Shown: positions 45,020 to 56,300, counted from the first letter of the stretch. The stretch: DNA of 64,000 bases from G965199725 sp965199725 (GCA_965199725.1 OZ241321.1:124001-188000), one strand, 5' to 3'. The notes: a model not told the origin generated them from the sequence alone. Translations and numbers: made by a program.

Positions 45020-46618
45020 TTATGAGCTGCAAGACAGCATGGAACAGCCGGCACGATGGCGTGCCCAATTAGGCCGTCTAGCAAAAAACTGTATCTTATC
45101 CGGCTGTTCGTCATAGGGATGGCGGGCTAATTCTAACAGATCATTAATTAAGCTTGGGTCACCTTGTTCGGCCTTATCAATGGCCAGTTGCACCATATAA
45201 TTGCGCAACACATATTTTGGGTTAACTATATTCATGCGCTGCCGCCTTATATAATCAGAGACACCTTCTGCCTGAAGGCGTTGCTGATATTGCCGCAACC
45301 AGCTACTGATGCGTATTTTATCATCGGCGGTCAGTGTATCAGGTGAATAGTAGGCATCCATTAAAGGTGCCAACAACTCAGTATCAGTTTGCTTACTATT
45401 AGTGTTATCAATATCGGCTAGTTTACGATAAAAAATGGTCATATCTGTTTCAGTTATTTGTAATATTTCATGTAGATTATTATGTAGTATATTATCTTCT
45501 TTGCGGTAAGTAGCCAGCCCAAGTTTTTTGCTGCACATCACCTGCGATTTTTGGCGGTAACGCTCGGCATAGCTATCAATGATGGCGCACAATGGTTCAG
45601 CTTGACCTATCAGAGGATAGAGTGCATTGGCAAGCTGTAATAAGTTCCACTGGGCGATTTGCGGCTGATTACCAAAACAATAACGCCTGCCGTTACTATC
45701 AGTAGTGTTTGGTGTCCAGTCTGGATCATAGCTTTCCAACCAGCCGTAGGGGCCGTAATCAATCGTTAGCCCTAAAACAGACATATTGTCAGTATTCATC
45801 ACGCCATGGACAAACCCAACGCGCATCCATTCAACAATAAGTGCTGCAGTGGTATCGCACACCTCTTCAAACCAGCGCAGATACACATCAACAGATAAGC
45901 CCAGCTCACTAAGATGGGGAAAGTGTTGTTTGATTGTGTAGTCAACCAGTGATTTTAATGTGTCAATATCATCACGGGCAGCATGAATTTCATAGCTACC
46001 AAAACGTAAGAAGGAGGGGGAAGCGCGGCAGGTAATTGCGCCTGGCTCATCCTGTGGATAGCCATTATAGAACATATCGCGCACAACCTTTTGACCAGTG
46101 GTAATGACACTGAGGGCACGGGTCGTGGGTATGCCAAGATGGAACATTGCTTCACTGCACAAAAATTCACGCACTGATGACCGTAATACTGCCAGCCCAT
46201 CTGCATGGCGAGAATACGGTGTTTTGCCAGCACCCTTTAGTTGTAAGGTATAATGCTGGTCTTCAGCAGTCACAACATCTCCAAGGTTTATGGCGCGACC
46301 ATCACCCAACTGACCAGCCCAGTTGCCAAACTGATGACCGCCATAACATTGGGCGTAAGGCTGCATACCGCTTACAAGCACATTGCCGGCAAAGACTTGG
46401 GTAAATAAGTCTGATTGACAGTCAGCGTGAGATAGGCCGATTAACTTGGCAACTTCTTTGGCGTAGCATAGTAATTGTGGCGCTAAAACAGTGTCGGGTT
46501 TGACATACGAATAACAGGATGCAGCGACCTGTCTACAGTTATTGTCTGTTATCGGATCAGCGGGCAAGGCGCTGATAAAGTGATTATCAAATTGCAGCAA
46601 AGACAAAGGTAACGCCAT
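45020..46618 (-). CDS. selO: SelO/YdiU family protein adenylyltransferase
   Basis: SelO (YdiU) is a pseudokinase-like enzyme that transfers AMP to protein Ser, Thr or Tyr residues. The 532-residue protein is longer than E. coli YdiU (478) and shows CYGGHQFGNWAGQLGDGRAINLG, LKGAGKTPYSRHADG, VRSSVREFL-type residues and HGVMNTDNMSVLGLTIDYGPYGWLE. Its C-terminal Cys-rich end (CSMLSCSS) may be real or a slightly long tail. It lies 28 bp upstream of the sugar dehydrogenase gene. Confidence 0.94.
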   Translation of the reverse strand: MALPLSLLQFDNHFISALPADPITDNNCRQVAASCYSYVKPDTVLAPQLLCYAKEVAKLIGLSHADCQSDLFTQVFAGNVLVSGMQPYAQCYGGHQFGNWAGQLGDGRAINLGDVVTAEDQHYTLQLKGAGKTPYSRHADGLAVLRSSVREFLCSEAMFHLGIPTTRALSVITTGQKVVRDMFYNGYPQDEPGAITCRASPSFLRFGSYEIHAARDDIDTLKSLVDYTIKQHFPHLSELGLSVDVYLRWFEEVCDTTAALIVEWMRVGFVHGVMNTDNMSVLGLTIDYGPYGWLESYDPDWTPNTTDSNGRRYCFGNQPQIAQWNLLQLANALYPLIGQAEPLCAIIDSYAERYRQKSQVMCSKKLGLATYRKEDNILHNNLHEILQITETDMTIFYRKLADIDNTNSKQTDTELLAPLMDAYYSPDTLTADDKIRISSWLRQYQQRLQAEGVSDYIRRQRMNIVNPKYVLRNYMVQLAIDKAEQGDPSLINDLLELARHPYDEQPDKIQFFARRPNWARHRAGCSMLSCSS

Positions 46619-46643
46619 AGCGGTAGACAGGATTTAAAATACA

Positions 46644-46662
46644 TAATGCTATACTAGCATTA
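46644..46662. promoter_or_regulatory. Perfect 19-bp dyad between selO and the TPR gene
   Basis: TAATGCTATACTAGCATTA is a perfect inverted repeat with 8-bp arms and a 3-nt centre, lying in the 109-bp gap between two divergent genes. The centre contains TATACT-like -10 sequence on either strand. This is the form of an operator for a dimeric regulator that controls both genes. No regulator gene is adjacent. Confidence 0.5.
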
Positions 46663-46727
46663 ACTGACGGTGCATAAAAACCATAATTTTAGTATAGTGA
46701 TACCCTATGGTAGTTACAGAGTAGCCA

Positions 46728-48326
46728 ATGAAAGGTTCATGTGTTATCCGACAGCCAACACAGGCACAGATCCAGCCTGTATTAACGGCGCTTAATTGCG
46801 GTAGGCTGCCGCAGGCAGAAACTACTGCCAAAAAACTGCTGGTGCAATTTCCCGATTCATTTTCGCTGCTTAGTCTCTATGGTAATGCGCTCGCTGCGCA
46901 GGATAAGTTTAAAGATGCGCTGATTGCGTTTCGCAAAGCATTGGCTATTGATGGCAGCGTGGCAGAATTACATGCTAATGTTGGCATTTTGTTAACTAAC
47001 TTAAAATGTACTGATGAAGCAATCAACAGTTATAAAAAAGCAGTGAGCTTAAACCCCTCATTAGTGGATGCACATTATAACTTGGCAGTAGCCCTGCAAT
47101 CACAAGGTCAATTTGATAAGGCAAAAATAAGCTACAAAAAAGCAATAGACCTTGAACCGGGGTTTTTTCAGGCATGGGTTAATATTGGGGTAGTATTACA
47201 GCAACAGGGTAATTTGGCTGAGGCAATAGATGCCTACCAGCGGGCATTACATATTCAACAGGATGCCAAAGTCTATTTTAACATGGGGACTGCGCTCAAA
47301 AATAGCGGTCAATTAGGCGATGCGATTAACAGTTATAATCAAGCTCTGGAATTAGTGCCCAATTATGCTGAAGTACATAGTAATCTTGGTGAGATATTGC
47401 GCGATCAAGGGCGTTATGATGAATCAGTGGCATGTTATAAACAGGCATTGACGCTGAATCCAGATTTGCCGAGCGCTAATTATAGTTTGGCAGTATATCT
47501 GTATGACAGCGGTGATCTGAATGGTGCTATCACGCATTTTCAACGCTCACAGTTTGCTGATTCGCAGGAACGCAGCTTGTATTGTTTGTATAAAAGTAAG
47601 CGGTTTACTGAATTTAAGCAGGCGCTTGATGTATGTAAATCAAACAAGCGCACACATAATTCACCTTTACTGGCAACATTGGCTGGCCATTATGCAGAAA
47701 ATTTTAATGTAGAAAATGACTATCGTTTCTGCCCTGATCCAATGCGATTCGTATTTCATACTCAAATACAGGCGCTTAAAGGTGATAATACATTTAGAAG
47801 GCAGTTATTGCATGATATTGCTAATTGTGATATTGAACAAAAAGCACAGGGTCGTCTGGTTAATGGTATACAATCTGCAGGCAATCTGTTCAAACGTCCT
47901 GAAGCCTCGTTTCGCCAGCTTGGTAAATTGGTTGAAGAGGCCATTGAACGTTATAGACAAACATTCAAAAATGAACAATGCGTATTTGTCAATGCTTTTC
48001 CCAAGCGTACTGATATTGCCAGTTCTTGGTTTGTAAAAATGAAGCAAGGCGGGCATTTAACCTCGCATATTCATGAAGAAGGCTGGGTAAGCGGGGCCTT
48101 ATATCTGGCGATGCCTGCTGATAAACAACATGTAGATGAAGGTGGTATTGAAGTGAGTACCCATGGTGATCGCTACCCTAAACAACATGACAATTTTGCC
48201 ACCCATGTAATTATGCCTGAGGTGGGTGATGTCGTGATGTTTCCTGCATCATTGTTCCACCGCACCATTCCCTTCAGCAGCAATGAAGAGCGAATTTGTG
48301 TTGCTTTTGACTTAAAACCTGCTTGA
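46728..48326 (+). CDS. TPR protein with C-terminal 2OG-Fe(II) oxygenase-like domain
   Basis: This 532-residue cytosolic protein has about seven tetratricopeptide repeats (about residues 20-270, repeats such as VDAHYNLAVALQSQGQFDKAK and AEVHSNLGEILRDQGRYDESV). It then has a C-terminal domain like the putative 2OG-Fe(II) oxygenase family. Candidate iron ligands are His447/His449 (SHIHEEGW) and His511 (FHRTIPFS), with an Arg nearby. The substrate is unknown. Domain order TPR then oxygenase is known in proteobacteria. It is divergent from selO and upstream of the PglL-like gene by 157 bp. Confidence 0.8.
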   Translation: MKGSCVIRQPTQAQIQPVLTALNCGRLPQAETTAKKLLVQFPDSFSLLSLYGNALAAQDKFKDALIAFRKALAIDGSVAELHANVGILLTNLKCTDEAINSYKKAVSLNPSLVDAHYNLAVALQSQGQFDKAKISYKKAIDLEPGFFQAWVNIGVVLQQQGNLAEAIDAYQRALHIQQDAKVYFNMGTALKNSGQLGDAINSYNQALELVPNYAEVHSNLGEILRDQGRYDESVACYKQALTLNPDLPSANYSLAVYLYDSGDLNGAITHFQRSQFADSQERSLYCLYKSKRFTEFKQALDVCKSNKRTHNSPLLATLAGHYAENFNVENDYRFCPDPMRFVFHTQIQALKGDNTFRRQLLHDIANCDIEQKAQGRLVNGIQSAGNLFKRPEASFRQLGKLVEEAIERYRQTFKNEQCVFVNAFPKRTDIASSWFVKMKQGGHLTSHIHEEGWVSGALYLAMPADKQHVDEGGIEVSTHGDRYPKQHDNFATHVIMPEVGDVVMFPASLFHRTIPFSSNEERICVAFDLKPA

Positions 48327-48483
48327 ATTAAACCCATATCCTAGCTTTTATTTTCTTTATTATAAGTTACTGCTGACTTTTTGGTAGCTAAAATATGCTA
48401 CCATCTTAGATAGCCGATAAGTCTTTGCACTTTGCTGTTGTGGCAAATATCCTTTCATTATAACTAAAAAGAGATAAATTTCA

Positions 48484-50295
48484 GTGGCAGCAGATAGCAA
48501 TCTTAAACAACGTTTATTTAGCTGGGGTTTGTTACTTTTACTATTGATTGCCCCTCTTTATAACCAGGTAAATATTGGTACATCAGGGCTTAATCTTACT
48601 TACAATATTTCAGCATGGATTGTTGCAAGCTGGATGCTGGCAGCAGGGCTATTGCTGATAACAACGAGCCATTATTTTTTCTATCCCCAAGGCTGGATTT
48701 ATTTTGTTCTGTTTCCTTTTATCGTTATCACTAATATATTGTGGATAGAGATAGACTTATCAGTTATCTGGTTTTTCCGCCTATTATTTATTCTGGGCGG
48801 GCTTATGTTTTTGTTTGCTCTCTTTCAGTTTTCTGCCAGACAGGTGCAGTTGGATAGGGCATTATATGTTATTACCCTGTCAATGGTTTGTCAGGCATTG
48901 TTAGGCGCACTGCAAATTGCTGATGCAGATATTATCCGTCAGTTAGTTTTGGAGCAGGGCACGGCATCAACAGAAACCGCCCAAGCTATTTCTGATGAGA
49001 TTACAATAGCTATTTCTAATATCGTACCAAGCGGCAATTTCCAGCAGATCAATGTACAGGCAAGTTTTTTAGTGACTGGCTTGATGGCTACGTTTTATCT
49101 TATCAGTCGCCCAGTGTTTCGCTCCAGTAATAAAATCAGCCAGGCGATTGTTGTTGTATCGGTTGCATTAGCCATTTACATCGTGAGTGCATCAGGATCG
49201 AGAATTGGTTTACTATCATTAACACTGGGTATGCCGATTTTATTGTGGAGTCGCCACCACCAGTTGTGCCATCACAAGAAGTTACTTGTCGTATTATTTA
49301 TCGTAAGTTGCGTCAGTGTGGTTGCTGGCTGGTCTGCCTGGTCTGACAGAAAAGCAATACAAAAGGCTAACTCAGTACAAAGAGATAGGGTAGCAGGAGT
49401 AACACCTAAAGAGTATCCAGTATCGCGGGTTGATATTTATATGATAGGCCTCGAATTAATTGCCAAGCAACCGATTTATGGTTATGGCGTTGGTGGATTT
49501 TTAAAAGCATGGAATGAGCAGATGGCTGATTTTGCTCGGCGATATCCAGAAGGGCGGTTGCCTGTGGACAGTCCAATTCTGCATCCGCATAATGAGATAT
49601 TGTTTTGGGCAATTGAAGGTGGCCTATTGACTGTTATTGGCCTGTTAGCTGTAGTTGTTGGCATTATACTGGCGTTAAAGCGCTGTGGTTGGCAGCGTGG
49701 TGGTGCTTATTTAGCAATGCTGCTGCCCATCAGTTTGCATACTCAGGTTGAACTGCCTTTTTATCATTCGGCTGTTCACTGGTTTTTGTGGCTATTTTTA
49801 GTTTATTTGGTATTGCGCCATCAAACCAGTATTATCAATATCAAGATAACGCCTGCGGCAATATGGCTGCTAAGGATTGCTGCGCTGATGATTGGCAGCA
49901 CAACAACTGTTTTTATGCTTAATACAGCGCGTGCGCAAACGGATTTATATCGGTTTCTATATGAACAGGAAAAAGCGCAGCAGCCCTATTTGCAATATGC
50001 GCTTAATAATCTTTATCTAAAATCAGAAGCAGAACGTATTGCTATGCGTACCAATTTATACGCCTATATTGAACAAAATAATCGTCAAGAAGTAGAAAAA
50101 TTTGAAAAGTGGGCACGCAACTATATTATCACCAACCCGAGAATGAAAATATATGAAGATCTGATTTCAGCGTCAGTGTTTCTACGACCAGATGGCAAGG
50201 GTTGCGATTATATAACAGCAGGGCTTGCTATGTATCCTTATAACAAACACCTTAAAAAGGCTTATGCAATTCGCTGCTTACCAGAAAATAATTGA
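48484..50295 (+). CDS. PglL/Wzy-type O-oligosaccharyltransferase or O-antigen ligase candidate
   Basis: This 603-residue membrane protein has about ten helices and the Wzy_C motif PHNEILFWAIEGG with its catalytic His. The C-terminal soluble part (about 490-603) resembles the PglL/TfpO extension. PglL enzymes move lipid-linked glycans onto pilins in the periplasm. Two pilins lie 5 kb upstream. The start is GTG at 48484. O-antigen ligase (WaaL) is an alternative because the motif is shared. The length and Wzy_C_2-like tail favour PglL. Confidence 0.72.
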   Translation: MAADSNLKQRLFSWGLLLLLLIAPLYNQVNIGTSGLNLTYNISAWIVASWMLAAGLLLITTSHYFFYPQGWIYFVLFPFIVITNILWIEIDLSVIWFFRLLFILGGLMFLFALFQFSARQVQLDRALYVITLSMVCQALLGALQIADADIIRQLVLEQGTASTETAQAISDEITIAISNIVPSGNFQQINVQASFLVTGLMATFYLISRPVFRSSNKISQAIVVVSVALAIYIVSASGSRIGLLSLTLGMPILLWSRHHQLCHHKKLLVVLFIVSCVSVVAGWSAWSDRKAIQKANSVQRDRVAGVTPKEYPVSRVDIYMIGLELIAKQPIYGYGVGGFLKAWNEQMADFARRYPEGRLPVDSPILHPHNEILFWAIEGGLLTVIGLLAVVVGIILALKRCGWQRGGAYLAMLLPISLHTQVELPFYHSAVHWFLWLFLVYLVLRHQTSIINIKITPAAIWLLRIAALMIGSTTTVFMLNTARAQTDLYRFLYEQEKAQQPYLQYALNNLYLKSEAERIAMRTNLYAYIEQNNRQEVEKFEKWARNYIITNPRMKIYEDLISASVFLRPDGKGCDYITAGLAMYPYNKHLKKAYAIRCLPENN

Positions 50296-50311
50296 AATAA
50301 TAATTATCGGT

Positions 50312-51946
50312 TTATGTTGTCTGTTGGCTGATAGCATCAATTTTGTCAGCCTCAATACGCGTCATAATTGGTTTAAATAGATTGATATGATGGTCAAGTA
50401 AAGGTGTGTTGATATTGTCCCAGGTCAGCGGATCGATATTGAGGAATAGTTCAGCTCGCTGAACAGTATCAGGTAGCACCGGCTTTAAATAGGCAATAAG
50501 CACGCGAAATAGATTGATGCCCATACTATAGACAGCCTGAGCTTGTTGCTTGCCAGCCACTTTTTTTGCTAGCAGCCAGGGTTTTTTTTCATCAATATAT
50601 TGGTTAGCTTTGTCTGCTAGTACCATTATGTCTCGCATAGCATGGCCAAATTCACGTTTTTCTATCTCGTTGGCAATAACATCAGCCTGACTGATGAATA
50701 TAGCAAACAACTTTTTATCAATTAAGGTATCAGATAATATGCCAGCACATTGTTTGTTGATATAGCCAGCACATCGGCTGGCAATATTGATAACTTTGCC
50801 AATCAAATCTGCATTAACGCGGTATTGAAAATCGCGCAGATTAAGGTCAATATCGCCAATGCCTGATCCTAATTTGGCGGCATAGTAATAGCGCAGATAT
50901 TCTGGATTAAGGTGGTTAAGGTAGGTACGCGCTTTGATAAAGGTACCACGGGATTTAGACATTTTTTTGCCATCTATGGTTAAAAACCCATGAGCAAAGA
51001 TAGTGCTCGGCAAACGCAATCCAGCGCCTTTAAGCAAGGCTGGCCAGAATAATCCATGAAAATAGATAATATCTTTACCGATAAAATGGATCATTTCAGT
51101 AGTCGTGTCTGGTTGCATATAGGCATCAAAATCAATGCCGTTATCATCACAGTAGTGCTTAAAGCTGGCAAGGTAACCAATGGGTGCATCAAGCCAAACG
51201 TAGAAATATTTGTCGCTGGTGCCTGGAATTGTAAACCCAAAGTAGGGGGCATCACGAGAAATATCCCAATCGCGCAAGCCGCTTTCCAGCCATTCACTTA
51301 GTTTATGGACGACTTCATCTTGCAAGTGACCTGCCTGTGTCCAGGCTTGTAATAGCGCAGTAAATTCGCCTAACTTAAAAAAATAATGTTCAGATTCTTT
51401 GGTGATAGGAACAGTGCCGGATATTGCTGATGTCGGGTTTTTTAAGTCAGTTGGATTATAGGTAGCGCCACAGGCTTCACAATTATCCCCATATTGATCT
51501 GCGGCACTACATTTTGGGCATTCTCCGCGAATAAAACGGTCAGGGAGAAATATCTTTTTTTCAGTGTCATAGGCCTGGTTGATGGTACGCTTTTTGATAT
51601 ACCCCGCTTTTTTGTTGGCAAGATAGATTTGGTTGACCAACTTGTTATTTTCAGCACTATGGGTACTGTGGAAGTTGTCAAACTTAATTAAGAAATCAGC
51701 AAAATCTGCCTGGTGATCTCTGCTAGCATCAGCAATCAGCTTTTCCGGGGTAATTTCTTCATACTGAGCGCGTAGCATAATCGCTGTGCCATGTGCATCA
51801 TTTGCACAGATATAGTGGCATTCATGGCCACGCATTTTTTGAAAGCGCACCCATATATCTGTTTGGATATATTCCACTAAGTGGCCGAGATGAATAGCGC
51901 CATTTGCGTATGGCAACGCACTGGTAACAAGCATTTTTCTTTGCAT
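50312..51946 (-). CDS. metG: Methionyl-tRNA synthetase, short form
   Basis: MetG charges tRNA-Met. Class I motifs are present: HLGH (in ANGAIHLGHLVEYI), the zinc knuckle CPKCSAADQYGDNCEACG and KKMSKSRGTF. From the ATG at 51946 (AGGTG upstream) it has 544 residues. E. coli MetG has 677 because of a C-terminal tRNA-binding dimerisation domain, which is missing here. The C-terminus ends in the anticodon-binding region and no separate domain gene follows. An upstream ATG at 52003 would add 19 residues. Confidence 0.94.
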   Translation of the reverse strand: MQRKMLVTSALPYANGAIHLGHLVEYIQTDIWVRFQKMRGHECHYICANDAHGTAIMLRAQYEEITPEKLIADASRDHQADFADFLIKFDNFHSTHSAENNKLVNQIYLANKKAGYIKKRTINQAYDTEKKIFLPDRFIRGECPKCSAADQYGDNCEACGATYNPTDLKNPTSAISGTVPITKESEHYFFKLGEFTALLQAWTQAGHLQDEVVHKLSEWLESGLRDWDISRDAPYFGFTIPGTSDKYFYVWLDAPIGYLASFKHYCDDNGIDFDAYMQPDTTTEMIHFIGKDIIYFHGLFWPALLKGAGLRLPSTIFAHGFLTIDGKKMSKSRGTFIKARTYLNHLNPEYLRYYYAAKLGSGIGDIDLNLRDFQYRVNADLIGKVINIASRCAGYINKQCAGILSDTLIDKKLFAIFISQADVIANEIEKREFGHAMRDIMVLADKANQYIDEKKPWLLAKKVAGKQQAQAVYSMGINLFRVLIAYLKPVLPDTVQRAELFLNIDPLTWDNINTPLLDHHINLFKPIMTRIEADKIDAISQQTT

Positions 51947-52116
51947 AGGCACACCTAAAATACCAATCAATTTATTGATAGCAAGATAACAGAAATAGTA
52001 CATTAACTCTATTATCTTGATTAATAACTAAGATGATAGTATTGTGACCAGACTCCAAGTACTGCTAAAAAATACGCAGACAATTATTTTGATATTCTTC
52101 TATTTGTGACACTTAT

Positions 52117-53388
52117 ATGATGAAATTTAATTTTTTTCAGAAGACTGGCTTGGCAAAACAAATTTTATTACCTGCTGGTGTAATATTTATTGCTCTGATT
52201 GTATTTGTATGGCTAACACAATCCAAAGCCGAAAAGGTTACAGGTAAAAGACATGAAAAAAGCTGGTTAGTGAGTGCTGTATCAGTTAATATCCAGGATC
52301 TGTCACCGGAGATTACTATTTATGGGCGCGTTGAAACGCCGCAACGGGCAATATTGAAGTCAGCGTTAGTTGCTGATGTAACTGAGGTAAATGTGCTTGA
52401 AGGCGAAAAGGTCAAGCGCGGACAAGTACTTGTCAGGCTGGATGATACTGATATGTTGCTACTTTTGCGTCAACGCCAAGCCAGTGTTGCCGAAATTGAT
52501 GCGTTAATTGCCAGTGAGTTACTCCGCCATCAGCGGGATAAATCATTATTGCAGTACGAAAACGAGTTGCTAAAACTTGCTGATAAGGCAGTGCAACGCG
52601 CTAACGAACTTGAACAAACTCAATTGTTGTCACAGGCGAATCTGGATGAGCAGATGGCAAGCAAGCAACGGCAGATTTTAACTGTAAAGCGCTTGCAACA
52701 TGATATTAACGATCATCCTGTCAGGCTTGCTAACCTTAAAGCAAAGAGATTGAATTATCAGGCACTGGCTGAGCAAGCAAAAGTAAACTTAAAGCGGACA
52801 GTGATTTATGCGCCTTTTGCTGGTCGTATTGCCACACTTGATGTTGCCGTTGGTGACAGGGTGTCAGCAGGCACAGACTTGTTGTCACTTTATGATTTAG
52901 CTAGTCTTGAGGTACGGGCACAACTGCCAAACCGCTATGTTACTAGTATACGTGCCAGCCTGAACGATGACGAGGAGGGCTTACAGGCGATGACATCTGA
53001 CGTTGATGGGCAAACCCTGGGGTTTTTGCTGACAAGGCTAGCTGGGGAGATACGCCCGGATAGTGGTGGAATTGATGGCCTTTTTAGTCTTGCAAGTGGC
53101 AACACGTCTTTGGTGCTTGGTACATTTGTTAAGTTGTCACTAAAGCTTATGCCTGAAAAATCAGTGATTCCCATTCCGTTTAACGCTCTATATGGCCTTG
53201 ATCGGGTCTATCTTATTGAAGATGGCTACCTGCGATCGGTCAAGGTGACCCGCGTTGGTGAGTATCAGCCACCAACAGGCAAAAAAATGTTGCTTATTCG
53301 CAGCGCTGATCTTAAACAGGGCGATAACATTGTCAGTACACAACTGCCTAATGTGACTACAGGACTAAAGGTAAAGGTCATCAATTAA
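52117..53388 (+). CDS. RND efflux periplasmic adaptor (membrane fusion protein)
   Basis: This 423-residue HlyD-type adaptor has an N-terminal membrane anchor (about 14-32), a biotinyl-lipoyl half-motif (VLEGEKVKRGQVLVRLD), a long coiled-coil hairpin (about 115-220, with many Leu, Lys and Gln), the second lipoyl half (RTVIYAPFAGRIATLDVAVGDRVSAG) and a beta-barrel domain. It bridges the inner membrane pump and an outer membrane channel. It stops 1 bp before the RND pump gene starts. No TolC-type gene adjoins. Confidence 0.9.
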   Translation: MMKFNFFQKTGLAKQILLPAGVIFIALIVFVWLTQSKAEKVTGKRHEKSWLVSAVSVNIQDLSPEITIYGRVETPQRAILKSALVADVTEVNVLEGEKVKRGQVLVRLDDTDMLLLLRQRQASVAEIDALIASELLRHQRDKSLLQYENELLKLADKAVQRANELEQTQLLSQANLDEQMASKQRQILTVKRLQHDINDHPVRLANLKAKRLNYQALAEQAKVNLKRTVIYAPFAGRIATLDVAVGDRVSAGTDLLSLYDLASLEVRAQLPNRYVTSIRASLNDDEEGLQAMTSDVDGQTLGFLLTRLAGEIRPDSGGIDGLFSLASGNTSLVLGTFVKLSLKLMPEKSVIPIPFNALYGLDRVYLIEDGYLRSVKVTRVGEYQPPTGKKMLLIRSADLKQGDNIVSTQLPNVTTGLKVKVIN

Positions 53389-53389
53389 C

Positions 53390-56300
53390 ATGACTACAAA
53401 AGGCCATGACATTATTGGTGTATTTGCCCGCCATAAAGTAGCAGCTAATCTTTTGATGATCTTGATGATACTGTCAGGCCTGTTTGCACTTTTGCAACTC
53501 AATAAGCAATTTTTGCCAACATTTGCACTGGATATTGTCACGGTAAAGATTACATGGCGTGGTGCGAGTGCTGAAGATGTTGAATATGCAATCTCCAACA
53601 GGGTAGAGAGGCAGTTGCGCACGATTGCCTTTGTTAAAGAGATGACTTCAACATCATCTTATGGTTCGTCTTCAGTCAGGCTTGAGTTTGAAGAGGGTAC
53701 AAACATGGGCAAGGCCTTGGATGAAGTTAAGGAAAAGGTAGACCAACTGCGTAACCTACCAAGTGAAGCAGAAACACCTGATGTGCGCCTAGTAACTCGT
53801 TATGAAGATGTAGCGCGGATAATTATGACCACTGATGGTGAGTTAGACGAACTGCGTTATTTAGCCCATCAAATTGAGAATGATTTACTTGATCGTGGTA
53901 TATCCAGGGTCACTATATCAGGGTTGCCAGAAGAAGAAATTGCTGTCCAGATTAGCGCAAAAAAGCTGGAATCACTGGGGTTAAGTTTGAATGATGTCAG
54001 TCAGCGCATTGATGACTTAAGTCTTGACTTACCTGCTGGAGAAATTGGTAATGACGATACTGCCCGCCAGCTTCGCAGTTTAGGTCAGCGTCGAGATGTA
54101 CAGGCATTTTCTCAATTACCATTGAAATCAGATATCTCCAGTCAATTATTGTTAGGCGATGTCGCTAATATTGAGCGTAGGTCATTGCCTAAGCAAGTCA
54201 GTTTATTTTATCAAGGCAAGCCGGCAATAGAATTCATTATAGAGCGTACAGAAAATGCCGATGCCATTGATTCTGCAAGAATACTTGATAAATGGTTTGC
54301 TGATACTCAGTACACCTTACCCAAAGGGGTTGATGTCAAAATGTATGACTCGGACTGGAAAGCAATTCAGGAACGTATGAACCTGTTGCTTAAAAATGGT
54401 CTAGGTGGATTAGTGCTGGTTATTATCGTTTTATTTTTATTTTTACATCGTAGCGTCGCTATTTGGGTAACAGCTGGTATTCCAGTGTCATTTATGGCAA
54501 CTCTATTCATCATGTACCTGTTTGGTGGCACCATTAATATGGTTAGTATGTTTGGCCTGATTATGGCCCTGGGGATTATTGTTGATGATGCTATTGTTGT
54601 TGGTGAAGATAGCCTATCTCGTTACAAAAAAGGGAAACCTCCACTGGTAGCGGCAGAGGGTGGCGCACGGCAGATGTTCCCCCCGGTTATCGCATCATCG
54701 CTCACCACGATTTCTGCCTTTATTCCACTGATGATGGTGGGGGATACTATTGGTAACATAATGTTTGATATACCTTTCGTTGTTGTCTGTGTTATCGCTG
54801 CTTCCTTGGTTGAGAGCTTTCTTGTACTGCCTGGTCATTTAAGCCATTCGTTTCATAGAAGCCATGATAACAAGTCTTCAACTGTTCGTGACTGGCTGGA
54901 TGCCAAATTTAATTATTTTCGTGATGAAGTATTTAGGCCAGTTGTTGCTGTTGCAATCAATCACCGTTGGACGACCATCAACATTGCATTAGGCTTGTTG
55001 ATTATGTGTATTGGTTTGTTGGAAAGTGATCGACTGCGTTTTACTTTTTTTCCGTCACCTGAAAGTGTCAATATTTCCGCCAATGTCAAATTTAATGCAG
55101 GCACGCCTGCCTATAGAGTGGCTGAATTTTTAGATCACGTTAACTGGGCACTTGATAGAACCACAGTAGAATTAGGCGATGATCTTGTTGAGGTAGGAGT
55201 CACTCGGCTGGGCAGGGCAGATAGAGCTGGTGCTAGAGGGTCGCCGTCCAAAGGTGAGCGCTTTGGCTCAATCAGAATTGAATTGGTATCACCTGATTCC
55301 AGAGATGTGCGCAATAGAGAATTCATTGCTACATGGCGCAAATACATCACGCTGCCAGCTGGCATCGAAACGTTTACCATTTCCGAAAGGCGTGGCGGTC
55401 CACCTGGTGGTGATATTGATATTCGGTTAACCGGTCAATCAGCACGAACGCTGAAAAAGGCTGCCAATCAGGTGGCGGAGGCACTGAAGCAATTTGATGG
55501 TGTTAGTGCTATAGAAAATGATATGCCTTATGGACAGGAACAATTAATCTACAGTATTAACGGCTTGGGCGACACCTTGGGTTTAACTATTAGCAACGTG
55601 GGCCAACAACTGCGTGCTGCTTTTGATGGTAAGTTGGTGCAGATATTTCAGGATGCTAGTGATGAGGTTGAAGTGCGGGTCATGTTACCCGATGATGAGC
55701 GCAACACTTTAGCAACGTTGGAGAATTTTGTGCTTCGTTTGCCTGGCGGTAATAGTATACCCTTATCGAGTGTCGTTAATTTTGAGTCAAAGCGCGGCTT
55801 TGATTTTTTGCGGCATACTAATGGCAAGCTAGCTGTTCATATCACAGCAGCAGTTGATGATGCAGTCAATAATGCCAATATGATTTTGGGTGCCATGCAA
55901 GCCGGTATGCTAGCAGATTTAAGCGCCCAGTATGATATTGATATTGTCCTTGAAGGCAAATCTGAAGAACAGGCAGATACCATGAGTGATATGCGTCAGG
56001 GTATGGTATTGGCGTTTGTGCTTGTTTATCTCATACTGGCATGGGTATTTTCATCCTATGGCTGGCCATTGGTGGTTATGGCTGCTATTCCTTTTGGGCT
56101 GATAGGTGCGTTGGCAGGTCACTGGTTATTAGGTATTAATATGAGCATGTTTTCTCTTTTTGGTATGTTAGGCCTATCGGGTATTGTGGTTAATGATTCT
56201 ATTATATTGATCACCTTTTTCCGCCAGCAGCGCGAGCGGGGGGTAGCAGTCACTGAGGCAATTATTAATGCTGCTACTCAAAGACTGCGTGCTGTGTTGC

